NCBI GenBank assembly: GCA_030630315.1
Contig: DAOVNI010000001.1
Location: 1-21,805 of the forward strand
Length of the DNA: 21,805 nt
Direction: 5' to 3'
Source of the DNA: Phycisphaerae bacterium
GTDB taxonomy: Bacteria; Planctomycetota; Phycisphaerae; Sedimentisphaerales; Anaerobacaceae
Part shown: in pieces, positions 13,987 to 21,669 of the stretch
Layout of the letters: every line of letters starts with the position of its first letter
Position numbering within the stretch: the first letter of the stretch is position 1
Made by a program: the position numbers and the translations under genes
The notes under the pieces: model-generated
The model's database searches: none
What the model was told of the DNA's origin: nothing
Seen by the model: the letters and a program-made list of their open reading frames with translations, nothing else

Positions 13987-15012
13987 CTATACGCTGCACC
14001 CTATTGGCTGCATATCCTGCTGCTTGGCGCTGGATTGGTTTATCTGATAGTACCGCTCCACAACATTGCACAGCCGCTGCAGAACCTGGCGGCCCTCCGC
14101 GCTTGCTTCCAGACCGACAATCTGCAAACCAAGGCAGATACTTTTGCCGTCCGCCGTTGGCAAGATGCTTCTAATCTGAGCATCGAACATCAATGGCGTT
14201 TCATAAGGCATAGGTGTAAACCTGAGCCCAATAAACTGTCCTTTCTTGAAGTCCGGAGCCTCCGTCTCGCGACCTTTGGCAAATTGTGAACCCTCCGCTC
14301 GTTGCGCAGGGGACCCCAAACCCGATAAAGAACATGGGGGAACCCCGGCATCAACCACAATCTGTGCACCACCCGCGGAAATATCAACAAGCCTGCCCTG
14401 CCAATAATTGCGTATCTCGTCTTTCGTATCTCGTATCTCGTTTTTTGACCCACGATTCCGGCGGCGATGCCACAGCAGAACATTTACTTTCAGCGACCTC
14501 GGAACGTTAACACGGAAATAGCTTCTTCTCTGGACTATCTCAACCCGGTCCGGCACCGCAAGTACTATCGTTCCGCCCGTCGTTGAATCTGGTGACGGCT
14601 CAAGACCTACCACCGTTGTGTCAAAAACAAATTTGCCGTATCCATACTTGAGCGATATGCCGACCGGCTGATTAACCTGTATATTCACCGGATGTGGTTT
14701 TGGGGGTTCCATTTTGCGCTCTTTTCCCAAAATGGGGTCCTTTTCCCTGGCGCCGGCACTCACGTTCGGATTCCCATCTTGCGACGTATTCTGACCCCCT
14801 CGCCTTCCGGCAGGAGCGGGGGCAAAACCCGTATGTCGGCTTTGGGGCCCCACCTCAACGCTTAGTCTACTGGCTCCAAGATTAGTCAGCAGCACTTTCG
14901 CAACGTGCCATTTACCCTTCGACAAATAGGACATAATGGCAGGTATTCTTTTTTCTATCACAGCTTGCAGAATTTCTCTCGGTTCGGCTCCACGCAGCAT
15001 CACTTCATTCAT
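13987..15012 (-). CDS. PilZ-domain (YcgR-like) c-di-GMP receptor with inserted segments
   Basis: 341-residue soluble protein. The N-terminal YcgR-like region (about 1-54 and 107-157) precedes a PilZ domain (about 160-325). The c-di-GMP motifs are present: RSYFR (R163 and R167, RxxxR) and DISAGG (D210-G215, D/NxSxxG). It likely binds c-di-GMP and controls motility, surface attachment or exopolysaccharide. Three segments interrupt the expected fold: 55-106 (GPQSRHTGF... rich in G, P, R), 186-203 (RGSKNEIRDTKDEIRNYW, encoded by GAGATAC-type heptamers) and about 223-254 (GVPPCSLSGLGSPAQRAEG...). Segments 1 and 3 are homologous to spacer repeats at 15346-15462. An AGGGGGG ribosome site precedes the ATG at 15010-15012. 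No neighbour in the same direction. Confidence 0.85.
   Translation of the reverse strand: MNEVMLRGAEPREILQAVIEKRIPAIMSYLSKGKWHVAKVLLTNLGASRLSVEVGPQSRHTGFAPAPAGRRGGQNTSQDGNPNVSAGAREKDPILGKERKMEPPKPHPVNIQVNQPVGISLKYGYGKFVFDTTVVGLEPSPDSTTGGTIVLAVPDRVEIVQRRSYFRVNVPRSLKVNVLLWHRRRNRGSKNEIRDTKDEIRNYWQGRLVDISAGGAQIVVDAGVPPCSLSGLGSPAQRAEGSQFAKGRETEAPDFKKGQFIGLRFTPMPYETPLMFDAQIRSILPTADGKSICLGLQIVGLEASAEGRQVLQRLCNVVERYYQINQSSAKQQDMQPIGCSV
14261..14328. repeat. Spacer-type repeat in PilZ gene, degenerate copy
   Basis: On the minus strand this reads GGGTTTGGGGTCCCC ... GGGTTCACAATTTGCC ... GTCGCGAG, a degenerate match to the order of words in the spacer block 15361-15458 (GGGTTTTGGGG ... GGGTTCCCATTTTGC ... 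GTCGC). It encodes the third PilZ insertion (about residues 229-252). I infer descent from the same element family. Confidence 0.5.
14412..14446. repeat. Heptamer tandem array inside the PilZ gene, unit GTATCTC
   Basis: GTATCTC (14412), GTCTTTC (14419), GTATCTC (14426), GTATCTC (14433) and GTTTTTT (14440) on the + strand. Translated from the minus strand it gives the KNEIRDTKDEIR insertion between the first PilZ strand and the DISAGG motif. Confidence 0.85.
14709..14847. repeat. Spacer-type repeat inserted in frame in PilZ gene
   Basis: It ends in a 25-nt word (14823-14847) identical, in inverted orientation, to 15346-15370 in the spacer upstream of the gene. At the other end it has the hairpin CCATTTTG (14709-14716)/CAAAATGG (14728-14735), which matches the CCCATTTTGC/GCAAAATGGG hairpin at 15431-15458. 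The two ends lie in the same order as in the spacer block. It encodes PilZ residues of about 55-102. Confidence 0.75.
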
Positions 15013-15577
15013 CTTAACCCCCCTACGGATATGCCTGAAAATTCCCGTTTTGTGTTCAATCGCGGCCTTTTTTAGAGGACCTTTATTTTGTCCGTCACCA
15101 ATTGGGCCCCACCCGGTCTCAATTGGTGCCGGACCAAAATGGGAATCCTTCGAATCCCAGGCACCATTCGAGCATCCACTTCCTTCTTAAATATATATAA
15201 ACAATCCGGCAGTAAACAAAATATATTTTACATTAAATTTGGGGGGGCCTTTCTCACAATTGCACTCTTCCCGGGCAAAAATCCAAGATTTAAGTGTAAA
15301 AAACCGAAAAACACAAGCTATAAAGTGCAAAACTCGCGAATGGGACCCCAAAGCCGACATACGGGTTTTGGGGAGGTCTCCCGCAATACGCCGGAGACCC
15401 CAAAACGCAAAAAAAGCGTTTGGGAGGGTTCCCATTTTGCAAAAAGTCGCAAAATGGGGCCCGAATCCCTTGATAAACGCCTGGAACCGTAATATGCTAT
15501 TGCGCAAACAGGTTCCAGCCTGTAGCCGCGTCTTGCGACGCGAGTCGCTGCGGCTCGCCCGAATTTTTGGGAGCTTG
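15013..15577. other. Gene-free spacer packed with palindromes
   Basis: 565 nt between the divergent PilZ and aldo/keto reductase genes with no credible gene. It holds a 9-bp hairpin CACCAATTG/CAATTGGTG (15096-15128), then GGTGCC/GGCACC (15125-15165) enclosing TGGGA/TCCCA, the spacer block at 15346-15462, and CGCGTC-ttgc-GACGCG plus GCGAG/CTCGC stems near 15527-15559. The runs TTTTTTAG and TATATATAAA near 15068 and 15190 may belong to promoters, which I cannot resolve. Confidence 0.55.
15346..15462. repeat. Reference copy of the dispersed spacer block
   Basis: It begins with the 25-nt word shared with 14823-14847. A TTTTGGGG-agg-TCTCC / GGAGACCCCAAAA stem follows (15366-15404, 3-nt bulge), and a perfect 10-bp hairpin CCCATTTTGC (15431-15440)/GCAAAATGGG (15449-15458) closes it. 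Homologous pieces lie inside the PilZ gene. Confidence 0.7.
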
Positions 15578-15642
15578 CCCCGTTAGAAATTCCAACGGGG
15601 CAAATAAGAATATGATACAAAAAAGGAAGATTTCTAACGGGG
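15578..15642. mobile_element. MITE-like element, copy 4
   Basis: CCCCGTTAGAAAT (15578-15590) and ATTTCTAACGGGG (15630-15642), perfect 13-bp inverted repeat, 65 bp in total. A second internal end-like word, CCAACGGGG (15592-15600), makes a nested small palindrome, similar to TTCCCGGGG in copy 1. The flanks are CTTG and CGAG, so no target duplication is visible. The right end lies seven nt before the ATG of the aldo/keto reductase and forms its purine-rich leader. Confidence 0.7.
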
Positions 15643-15649
15643 CGAGATT

Positions 15650-16621
15650 ATGCAGACAAGACAATTAGGTTATACCGATTTGAAACTAACGACCGTCGGG
15701 TTGGGTACCTGGGCAATGGGCGGACCCTGGCAATATGGCTGGGGACCACAGGATGATAACGATGCAATTGCTGCGATCTTCTGTGCACTGGAACAAGGCA
15801 TCAACTGGATAGATACCGCTCCAATCTATGGTCTGGGCCATTCCGAGGAGCTCGTCGGCAAAGCCCTAAAGCAAACAAATGCCAAACCATTTATCGCAAC
15901 CAAGTGTGGACTGCTATGGAACCAGCAGAACCAAAGGATACCTCGCCTCAAAAGGGAAAGCATTCGAAAGGAATGTCACGCAAGTCTAAAGAGGCTCGGC
16001 GTTGAGGTAATAGACCTCTACCAGATGCACTGGCCCGAGCCGGAGCAAGATATTGAACAAGGCTGGGAAGAAATGGCCAAACTGGCCCAGGAGACAAAGG
16101 TGCGATATATCGGCGTATCAAATTTTAATGCCGAGCAAATCAAACGCGTCCAGAAAATTCACCCCGTCGCCTCCCTTCAGCCGCCCTATAGTATGCTCCA
16201 CCGTGAGGTCGAAGACGAACTGTTAGGTTATTGCGCGCAAAATAATATCGGAGTTGTTGCATACAGTCCTATGCAGAGGGGTTTGCTTACAAATAAATTC
16301 AGTCAGCAGCGCCTGGCAGTTCTGCCATTGGACAACCATCGAAGAAGAAACCCCGATTTCCAGGAACCGCAGTTCAGTGCCACGTTGGAACTCGTTGAGC
16401 ACCTCTGCGACATTGCCGAACACAACGGCAGAACCGCAGCTCAGTTGGCTATCAGCTGGGTCCTTCGCAGAACCGAAGTCACCGCCGCCATCGTCGGAGC
16501 ACGAAAGCCCGACCAGATTGCCGAAACAGCCGCCGCATCAGACTGGGTGCTTGCTCAAGAAGATATCGAAGAAATTGAGCGGTTATTAGCTAAACGGCAC
16601 CAAAGAACCAATCTCAAATGA
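15650..16621 (+). CDS. Aldo/keto reductase
   Basis: NAD(P)H-dependent oxidoreductase of 323 residues with a TIM-barrel fold. The catalytic tetrad is present: Asp55 (WIDTAPIYG), Tyr60, Lys85 (ATKCG) and His127 (YQMHWPEP). Other family marks are VGLGTWAMGG, RYIGVSNFN, QPPYSMLHRE, VVAYSPMQRGLLT and the cofactor loop VGARKPDQI. The physiological substrate is not evident; related bacterial proteins act on sugars, aldehydes or unknown carbonyls. The ATG at 15650 follows GGGGCGAG, which derives from repeat element copy 4. purB starts 19 nt after its stop, so it is likely the first gene of a purine/pyrimidine operon; a link to nucleotide synthesis is not obvious. Confidence 0.92.
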   Translation: MQTRQLGYTDLKLTTVGLGTWAMGGPWQYGWGPQDDNDAIAAIFCALEQGINWIDTAPIYGLGHSEELVGKALKQTNAKPFIATKCGLLWNQQNQRIPRLKRESIRKECHASLKRLGVEVIDLYQMHWPEPEQDIEQGWEEMAKLAQETKVRYIGVSNFNAEQIKRVQKIHPVASLQPPYSMLHREVEDELLGYCAQNNIGVVAYSPMQRGLLTNKFSQQRLAVLPLDNHRRRNPDFQEPQFSATLELVEHLCDIAEHNGRTAAQLAISWVLRRTEVTAAIVGARKPDQIAETAAASDWVLAQEDIEEIERLLAKRHQRTNLK

Positions 16622-16640
16622 ATTCTAAAGAGGGCTAAAG

Positions 16641-18074
16641 ATGACAAATAATAAAGACCTGTACGTAAGTCCCCTCGTTGAAAGAAACGCCTCAAAAGAA
16701 ATGGCTCAACTCTTCGGAGCAAAGAGAAAGTTTCGCACCTGGCGCAAACTCTGGCTGGCACTCGCAAAGGCACAAAAGAAACTCGGTCTGCATATAAAAC
16801 AAAGCCAGATAAACCAGATGGCCAAACACCTTGACGATATCGATTTTAACAAGGCCGCCCGCTATGAAAAGAAATTCCGCCACGATGTTATGGCCCATAT
16901 CCACACTTTTGCCGATGCCGCACCGAAAGCTGCACCGATAATCCATCTGGGTGCCACCAGCTGCTTCGTAGGCGATAACGCTGATTTGATAATTATGCGA
17001 GAAGCGCTGCAGATGACAACCGGCAAATTGGCAGCAGTGATAAATCTGCTAAGCAAGTTTGCAAAGAAGCACCGCTCACTGCCGACACTCGGCTTTACGC
17101 ACTTCCAGCCGGCCCAGTTAACCACCGTCGGCAAAAGGGCAACGCTGTGGTGCTATGAGTTCGCAATGGACCTCCAGGAAATCGAATATCGACTTCAAAC
17201 ACTTCCCTTTAGAGGTGTCAAAGGCACCACCGGCACGCAGGCCTCTTTCCTAACACTTTTCGATGGCAGCCATAACAAGGTCAAACAACTCGACAAAGCT
17301 GTTGCCGCTGCATTCGGCTTCAAGAATATTTGTGCCGTTACCGGCCAGACGTATCAGCGAAAAATCGATACCCTTGTGCTAAACTGCCTTGCATCGATTG
17401 CACAGTCTGCCCACAAGCTGTGCAATGACCTGCGCCTGCTCGCAAATCTAAAAGAGATTGAAGAACCCTTTGAAAAATCGCAAATCGGTTCCTCGGCAAT
17501 GGCTTATAAAAGAAACCCGATGCGCGCAGAAAGAGTCACAGCCCTTAGCAGATTAGTATTGTCCCTGTCTTCCAGCCCGCAGATGACCGCCTCCGAACAG
17601 TGGCTTGAGAGAACGCTCGATGATTCAGCCAACAGAAGGGTGGTTATTCCCGAAGCGTTTTTGGCCGTCGACGGCATTCTGCAAATCCTTATCAACACCC
17701 TCGATGGGCTTGTTGTCTATCCGAATGTGATAGCGGCGCACGTTACAGCAGAGCTGCCATTTATGGCCACCGAAAATATCCTGATGGCTGCCGTTAAGGC
17801 CGGCGGAAACAGGCAGGAATTGCACCAGATATTAAAACTGCATTCACACGCTGCTGCCGCCCAGGTCAAAAAATTCGGAAAACCTAACGACCTAATCGCC
17901 CGGCTCAAAGCCGATATCGCCTTCAGAAACATCAATTTCGAAAAAGTGTTAAACCCGAAAAGCTACGTCGGCCGAGCACCACAGCAGGTCGATGAATTCA
18001 TCAAAGATATCGTAACGCCCATCCGCAGAAAATACCGAAAAGAACTTAACCGGAAAGTCGAACTTAATGTATAA
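16641..18074 (+). CDS. purB: Adenylosuccinate lyase, human-like type
   Basis: Cleaves SAICAR and adenylosuccinate in purine synthesis. 477 residues. The sequence follows vertebrate ADSL closely: FRTWRKLWLALAKAQ, RHDVMAHIHTFADAAPKAAP, IIHLGATSCFVGDNADLI, LGFTHFQPAQLTTVGKR (general acid His154), VKGTTGTQASFL, NLKEIEEPFEKSQIGSS, TLDDSANRR, LPFMATENI and AGGNRQELH. It is therefore the eukaryote/PVC-like clade and not the E. coli-like enzyme. The signature loop reads SSAMAYKRNPM where the family has SSAMPYKRNPM; Pro is replaced by Ala288 next to the catalytic Ser285. GAGGGC lies before the ATG. pyrE follows after 50 nt. Confidence 0.96.
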   Translation: MTNNKDLYVSPLVERNASKEMAQLFGAKRKFRTWRKLWLALAKAQKKLGLHIKQSQINQMAKHLDDIDFNKAARYEKKFRHDVMAHIHTFADAAPKAAPIIHLGATSCFVGDNADLIIMREALQMTTGKLAAVINLLSKFAKKHRSLPTLGFTHFQPAQLTTVGKRATLWCYEFAMDLQEIEYRLQTLPFRGVKGTTGTQASFLTLFDGSHNKVKQLDKAVAAAFGFKNICAVTGQTYQRKIDTLVLNCLASIAQSAHKLCNDLRLLANLKEIEEPFEKSQIGSSAMAYKRNPMRAERVTALSRLVLSLSSSPQMTASEQWLERTLDDSANRRVVIPEAFLAVDGILQILINTLDGLVVYPNVIAAHVTAELPFMATENILMAAVKAGGNRQELHQILKLHSHAAAAQVKKFGKPNDLIARLKADIAFRNINFEKVLNPKSYVGRAPQQVDEFIKDIVTPIRRKYRKELNRKVELNV

Positions 18075-18086
18075 ACAGTCAATCGT

Positions 18087-18114
18087 GACTCGGGACTCGG
18101 GGCACGGACGGCGG
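18087..18114. repeat. Heptamer tandem array, unit GACTCGG, before pyrE
   Basis: GACTCGG (18087), GACTCGG (18094), then degenerate GGCACGG and ACGGCGG. The last unit and the next bases supply GGCGGAG, the probable ribosome site of pyrE. Confidence 0.65.
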
Positions 18115-18124
18115 AGCACAAACA

Positions 18125-18655
18125 ATGACCAGAGAAGAACTTATAAAACGCATTAAAGAAACCGCATACCTCGAAGGTGACTTTATCCTTCGCAGTGGTA
18201 AGCGAAGCAAATATTATCTTGATAAATACCTGTTTGAGACCTGCCCCGACATTCTAAAAGCCCTCGGTGAAGAATTTGCCGGATATATTACTGACGATGT
18301 TACTTTGATAGCCGGTGCCGAGCTGGGCGGCGTGGCCCTGGCCGCAGCTACAGCTATGCAAACAGGCAAAAACTGGATAATCATCCGCAACAAGAAAAAA
18401 GGGTACGGCACCGACAAAATGCTTGAGGGCGTATTAAAGCCCGGCGACGTAGTCCTATTGGTTGAGGACATCGCCACCACCGGCGGACAAGTCCTCGAAG
18501 CAGCCAAAGTCATCACCGAAGCCGGCGCAACCGTCAAAAAAATCGTCTGCGTAATCGACCGCAAGCAGGGGGCCGAAGAAAATATCACCCAGGCCGGCTA
18601 CAAATTCGAGAGCATCCTCACAAAAAACGACCTCGGAATAAAAGATACCGAGTAA
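18125..18655 (+). CDS. pyrE: Orotate phosphoribosyltransferase
   Basis: Pyrimidine pathway enzyme converting orotate and PRPP to OMP, 176 residues (the short form also seen in Bacillus and archaea). Motifs: GDFILRSGKRSKYYLDKY (substrate strand), IAGAELGGVALAAA, NKKKGYGTDKMLEG (the flexible catalytic loop with lysines), and the PRPP-binding VVLLVEDIATTGGQVLEA. The ATG at 18125 has GGAG eight nt upstream, provided by the preceding repeat array. It is likely co-transcribed with purB. The end is followed by only 33 nt before the convergent pntB stop. Confidence 0.95.
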   Translation: MTREELIKRIKETAYLEGDFILRSGKRSKYYLDKYLFETCPDILKALGEEFAGYITDDVTLIAGAELGGVALAAATAMQTGKNWIIIRNKKKGYGTDKMLEGVLKPGDVVLLVEDIATTGGQVLEAAKVITEAGATVKKIVCVIDRKQGAEENITQAGYKFESILTKNDLGIKDTE

Positions 18656-18688
18656 CCAGACAGCCTGCTCAGTATCTAATTCCTACAA

Positions 18689-20149
18689 TCAGGTTCCCAA
18701 GGCCTCGGGTGTATCCTTCAATTCCTCTAACAGTTGTTCGATGGTGCTTTTAGCATCACCCAACAGAACGATGGTTTTGTTACTCTCGTATAGTGGATTT
18801 TCTACGCCTGAATAGCCGGGCTCCTTGTCGATGTTACATACTACCACTGTTTTGGCGCGGTGTGCCATAATAATTGGCATTCCAGAAATCGGCGTCCCCT
18901 TTTTCTCGATTGCGGCAGGATTCACCACATCGCACGCGCCGACAATAAAGACCAGGTCGGTTTTCTCGAATTGGGGGTTGATTTCGTCCATCTCGACCAG
19001 CTTGTCATATTCGACCCCAGCTTCGGCAAGCAGGACATTCATATGTCCAGGCATTCTTCCAGCCACCGGATGAATAGCAAACCTGACCTTCTTACCCATG
19101 TGCTCAAGCCGATTGGCAAGCTGCATTACCTTGAACTGCGCCTGTGAAATCGCCATGCCGTATCCAGGCACGATCACAACTTGCCTTGATTTTCTCGCCG
19201 CATTTACCGCCCGAGCAAAGAGGTTTTCAGCTTTCAGTTCTTCCATGGCGACCGGCACCTCGGTTAGGTTTGCCTCTCGCAGTTCATAATCAATACCCTT
19301 GTTAGGAGCACAAGACGGTTTTGGTTGGATGCCTATAAAAACATTTACGAGGTTTCTATTCATCGCTTTACACATAGCATGCGTAAGTATAGACCCCGAT
19401 GCCGCCACGGTTGCGCCACAGCCAATAAGCAGGTTGTTTTGTATGGCAATCCCACAGAGAGCCCCGGCCAATCCGGATGTCGCATTCAGCAAGGAAATAA
19501 GCACCGGCATATCGGCACCACCTATGCGGATTGAGAAGACGGTGGCAAAAAGTGCCGCCAATGCTATCAAGCAGTAAATAGTAACCCTGTTAGCACTGCC
19601 AACAGCAATGATGTAAATCATAATAATCAACAGTACATTTCCAAGAAGCAGCCAAACGTGCTTTGGCAGGAACGTTGGCGTCAGTTTCAATTTGTCAGTA
19701 AGCTTTGCGCTTGCAATCATACTACCACTAAAAGTTGACACGCCGACAATCAAAGCAAGGATTCCGGCAGCCTTATGTAAAGTGGTTATCTGGGACGAAC
19801 CCCTTGTCAACTCAATATAGGATACCACAAACGCTGCGAATCCACCGGCACCGTTCTGAAATGCGATCATCGCCGGAATATGTATCATATTTACGCGCAT
19901 AGCCGCTATTGCCCCGATGACTAAGCCGACAACAAGTGAAAAAGTAACTACGCCCAAATCAAGAATTTTATTTCTATACAATACCAGCACCAAGGCGCAA
20001 ACCAGAGTCAACGCAGCAATAAAGTTGCCTATGCCGGCACCTTTGGGCGTTCTGAAACAGCGTATTGCCACTATGATTAGGACGATAACGGCAAAATCTA
20101 TCAGCATATACAACGAATTGTCCATAGCCCTGACAAAGTTACAAAGCAT
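18689..20149 (-). CDS. pntB: NAD(P) transhydrogenase subunit beta
   Basis: Membrane and NADP-binding subunit of the proton-translocating transhydrogenase, exchanging hydride between NADH and NADP+ driven by the proton gradient. 486 residues, with about eight or nine TM segments in the first 280 and a soluble NADP domain with VIVPGYGMAISQAQFKVM, RFAIHPVAGRMPGHMNVLLAEA, VFIVGACDVVNPAA and GYSGVENPLY. The start is uncertain: ATG 20149 overlaps the pntAB stop by 11 bp, while ATG 20125 (MDNSLYML) is also plausible. It is the last of three pnt genes transcribed leftwards, giving the split alpha1-alpha2-beta arrangement typical of many non-enteric bacteria. Confidence 0.95.
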   Translation of the reverse strand: MLCNFVRAMDNSLYMLIDFAVIVLIIVAIRCFRTPKGAGIGNFIAALTLVCALVLVLYRNKILDLGVVTFSLVVGLVIGAIAAMRVNMIHIPAMIAFQNGAGGFAAFVVSYIELTRGSSQITTLHKAAGILALIVGVSTFSGSMIASAKLTDKLKLTPTFLPKHVWLLLGNVLLIIMIYIIAVGSANRVTIYCLIALAALFATVFSIRIGGADMPVLISLLNATSGLAGALCGIAIQNNLLIGCGATVAASGSILTHAMCKAMNRNLVNVFIGIQPKPSCAPNKGIDYELREANLTEVPVAMEELKAENLFARAVNAARKSRQVVIVPGYGMAISQAQFKVMQLANRLEHMGKKVRFAIHPVAGRMPGHMNVLLAEAGVEYDKLVEMDEINPQFEKTDLVFIVGACDVVNPAAIEKKGTPISGMPIIMAHRAKTVVVCNIDKEPGYSGVENPLYESNKTIVLLGDAKSTIEQLLEELKDTPEALGT

Positions 20150-20429
20150 CCTTTTTCTTTTGGAACATTTTCAGCATACGGGCAGTTACAATGAATCCCC
20201 CAAAAAGGTTAAAAACAGCCATCAGTACCGCCAGCGAGCCAAGCACCTTGCCGGGGACAGCCATCTTGGTGGCAAACAAAAGGATTGCTCCCAGCAAAGT
20301 TACACCTGAAATTGCATTTGTCATTGACATCAACGGCGTATGCAGCAGTGGAGGAACCCGTCTTATCAGGAAGTAGCCAATGGAAAAAACGAATACGAAC
20401 ACCAACAGCATTAGTATTAGGCCGGACAT
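20139..20429 (-). CDS. pntAB: NAD(P) transhydrogenase subunit alpha-2 (membrane part)
   Basis: 96-residue integral membrane subunit with about three TM segments (ILMLLVFVFVFSIGYFLI; GVTLLGAILLF; LGSLAVLMAVFNLFGGFIV). It carries the family words HTPLMSMTNAISG and NLFGGFIVTARMLKMF. I start at the ATG at 20427-20429, which has GGAAGGAG about ten nt upstream; a longer upstream reading overlapping pntAA is not supported. It connects the NAD-binding alpha-1 to the beta subunit; its stop overlaps the pntB start region. Confidence 0.94.
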   Translation of the reverse strand: MSGLILMLLVFVFVFSIGYFLIRRVPPLLHTPLMSMTNAISGVTLLGAILLFATKMAVPGKVLGSLAVLMAVFNLFGGFIVTARMLKMFQKKKDAL

Positions 20430-20463
20430 TTTACATCTTCTCCTTCCAACACTCTCCTGCCAG

Positions 20464-21624
20464 TCATAGTTTACCCATCTCCTTAAGAGCGCCTTCGTAA
20501 ACAATCTTTCCTCGGTGGGTAACCAGAGAATGCCTGACTATCTCATCGTCCAAATCGAGTGGGCCGGGCCCATTTTTGAACAAGTTCTCCACATAGTAGA
20601 ACAAGTTATTGGCATAAAGCCAGCTTGAATGAACTGCCAAGCTGCTGGGAATATTATACACTCCACATATACTAACTCCGTACTTTTCGATGATGATGCC
20701 GCTCTCGGTTACGTCGCAGTTACCGCCTTGGTCAATAGACACATCAACAATTACAGAACCCGGCTTCATTTGGGTAACCATTTGTTCTGTAACAAGCACA
20801 GGAGCAATTTCCCCGGGAATTAATGCAGACAAGATAACTGCGTCTGCTTCTTCTACAAGCGGTTTCAGTTTTTCTCTTTCTTTTTGCAGCCAGTCGGCCG
20901 GCAATGCTTTGGCATAACCTTCCTCGCCAATCGCCAAATCGGTAGGGACATCGAAACCGGCCACTTTGACACCAAGGCTCGTTGCCGCTCTTCGTGCATC
21001 TTCACGAATGTCCACTGCCTTTACCGCTGCACCAAGTCTCTTGGCGGTAGCGATTGCCTGCAAACCAACAACGCCGGTTCCAACGATTAAAAAGTTTGCC
21101 GGTCTGATGGTACCAATAGCGGTACCAATCATAGGAACGATTTTACGCAATCGACCAGCAGCGATAAGAACAGATTTGTACCCGCTAACCGTACTCATAG
21201 ACGTTAGGGCATCCATTTTCTGCGCCCGCGATATACGCGGTATGCCGTCCATTGTAAACGACGTGATGTTCTTGTCCCGCAGCATTCTTACCATTTCGTG
21301 ATTGCTCGGTGCGGCAGGGTGAAGAAATGCTATTAATGTGCCACCATCACGCATCATTTCAACTTCATGTTTGCCGGTCTTTTCATTAAAATAGGGCTGT
21401 TTCACTTTCAGGATAACTTCCGATTCAGCAAACAGCTCGTCAGTATCCGAGATAATATGTGCGCCGGCTTTTTTGTAATCCTCATCGTAGCAGTGAATCT
21501 CATCCCCGGCAGACGATTCTATTGCAACTTCAAAACCCATCCTGATATATCTTTCCACCGTTTCAGGTATTGCAGCGACCCTTTTTTCTTCCGGCAAAGT
21601 CTCCTTAGGAATTCCAATTAACAT
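20464..21624 (-). CDS. pntAA: NAD(P) transhydrogenase subunit alpha-1 (NAD-binding)
   Basis: Soluble NAD(H)-binding subunit of 386 residues, related to alanine dehydrogenase. Motifs: IGIPKETLPEEKRVAAIP, the SRAQKMDALTSMSTVSGYK region, the Rossmann FLIVGTGVVGLQAIATAKRLGA, VKAVDIREDAR (acidic residue for the NAD ribose), and IPGEIAPVLVTEQMV near VIVDVSIDQGGNCD. GAAGGTG lies five nt before the ATG at 21622-21624. The gap to pntAB is 34 nt; another gene in the same direction ends 45 nt upstream, so the operon may begin outside the window. The beta-side variant DALTSMSTVSG differs mildly from the common DALSSMANIAG. Confidence 0.96.
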   Translation of the reverse strand: MLIGIPKETLPEEKRVAAIPETVERYIRMGFEVAIESSAGDEIHCYDEDYKKAGAHIISDTDELFAESEVILKVKQPYFNEKTGKHEVEMMRDGGTLIAFLHPAAPSNHEMVRMLRDKNITSFTMDGIPRISRAQKMDALTSMSTVSGYKSVLIAAGRLRKIVPMIGTAIGTIRPANFLIVGTGVVGLQAIATAKRLGAAVKAVDIREDARRAATSLGVKVAGFDVPTDLAIGEEGYAKALPADWLQKEREKLKPLVEEADAVILSALIPGEIAPVLVTEQMVTQMKPGSVIVDVSIDQGGNCDVTESGIIIEKYGVSICGVYNIPSSLAVHSSWLYANNLFYYVENLFKNGPGPLDLDDEIVRHSLVTHRGKIVYEGALKEMGKL

Positions 21625-21669
21625 GGTTCACCTTCATAAAATCCAGGACTTTAACGGTACCGATAACTA

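Noticed and set aside
15088..15586. Overlapping open frames in both directions across the PilZ/aldo-keto reductase spacer
   Set aside because: They run through palindromes and repeats, have no ribosome sites or family motifs, and give mirrored nonsense proteins.
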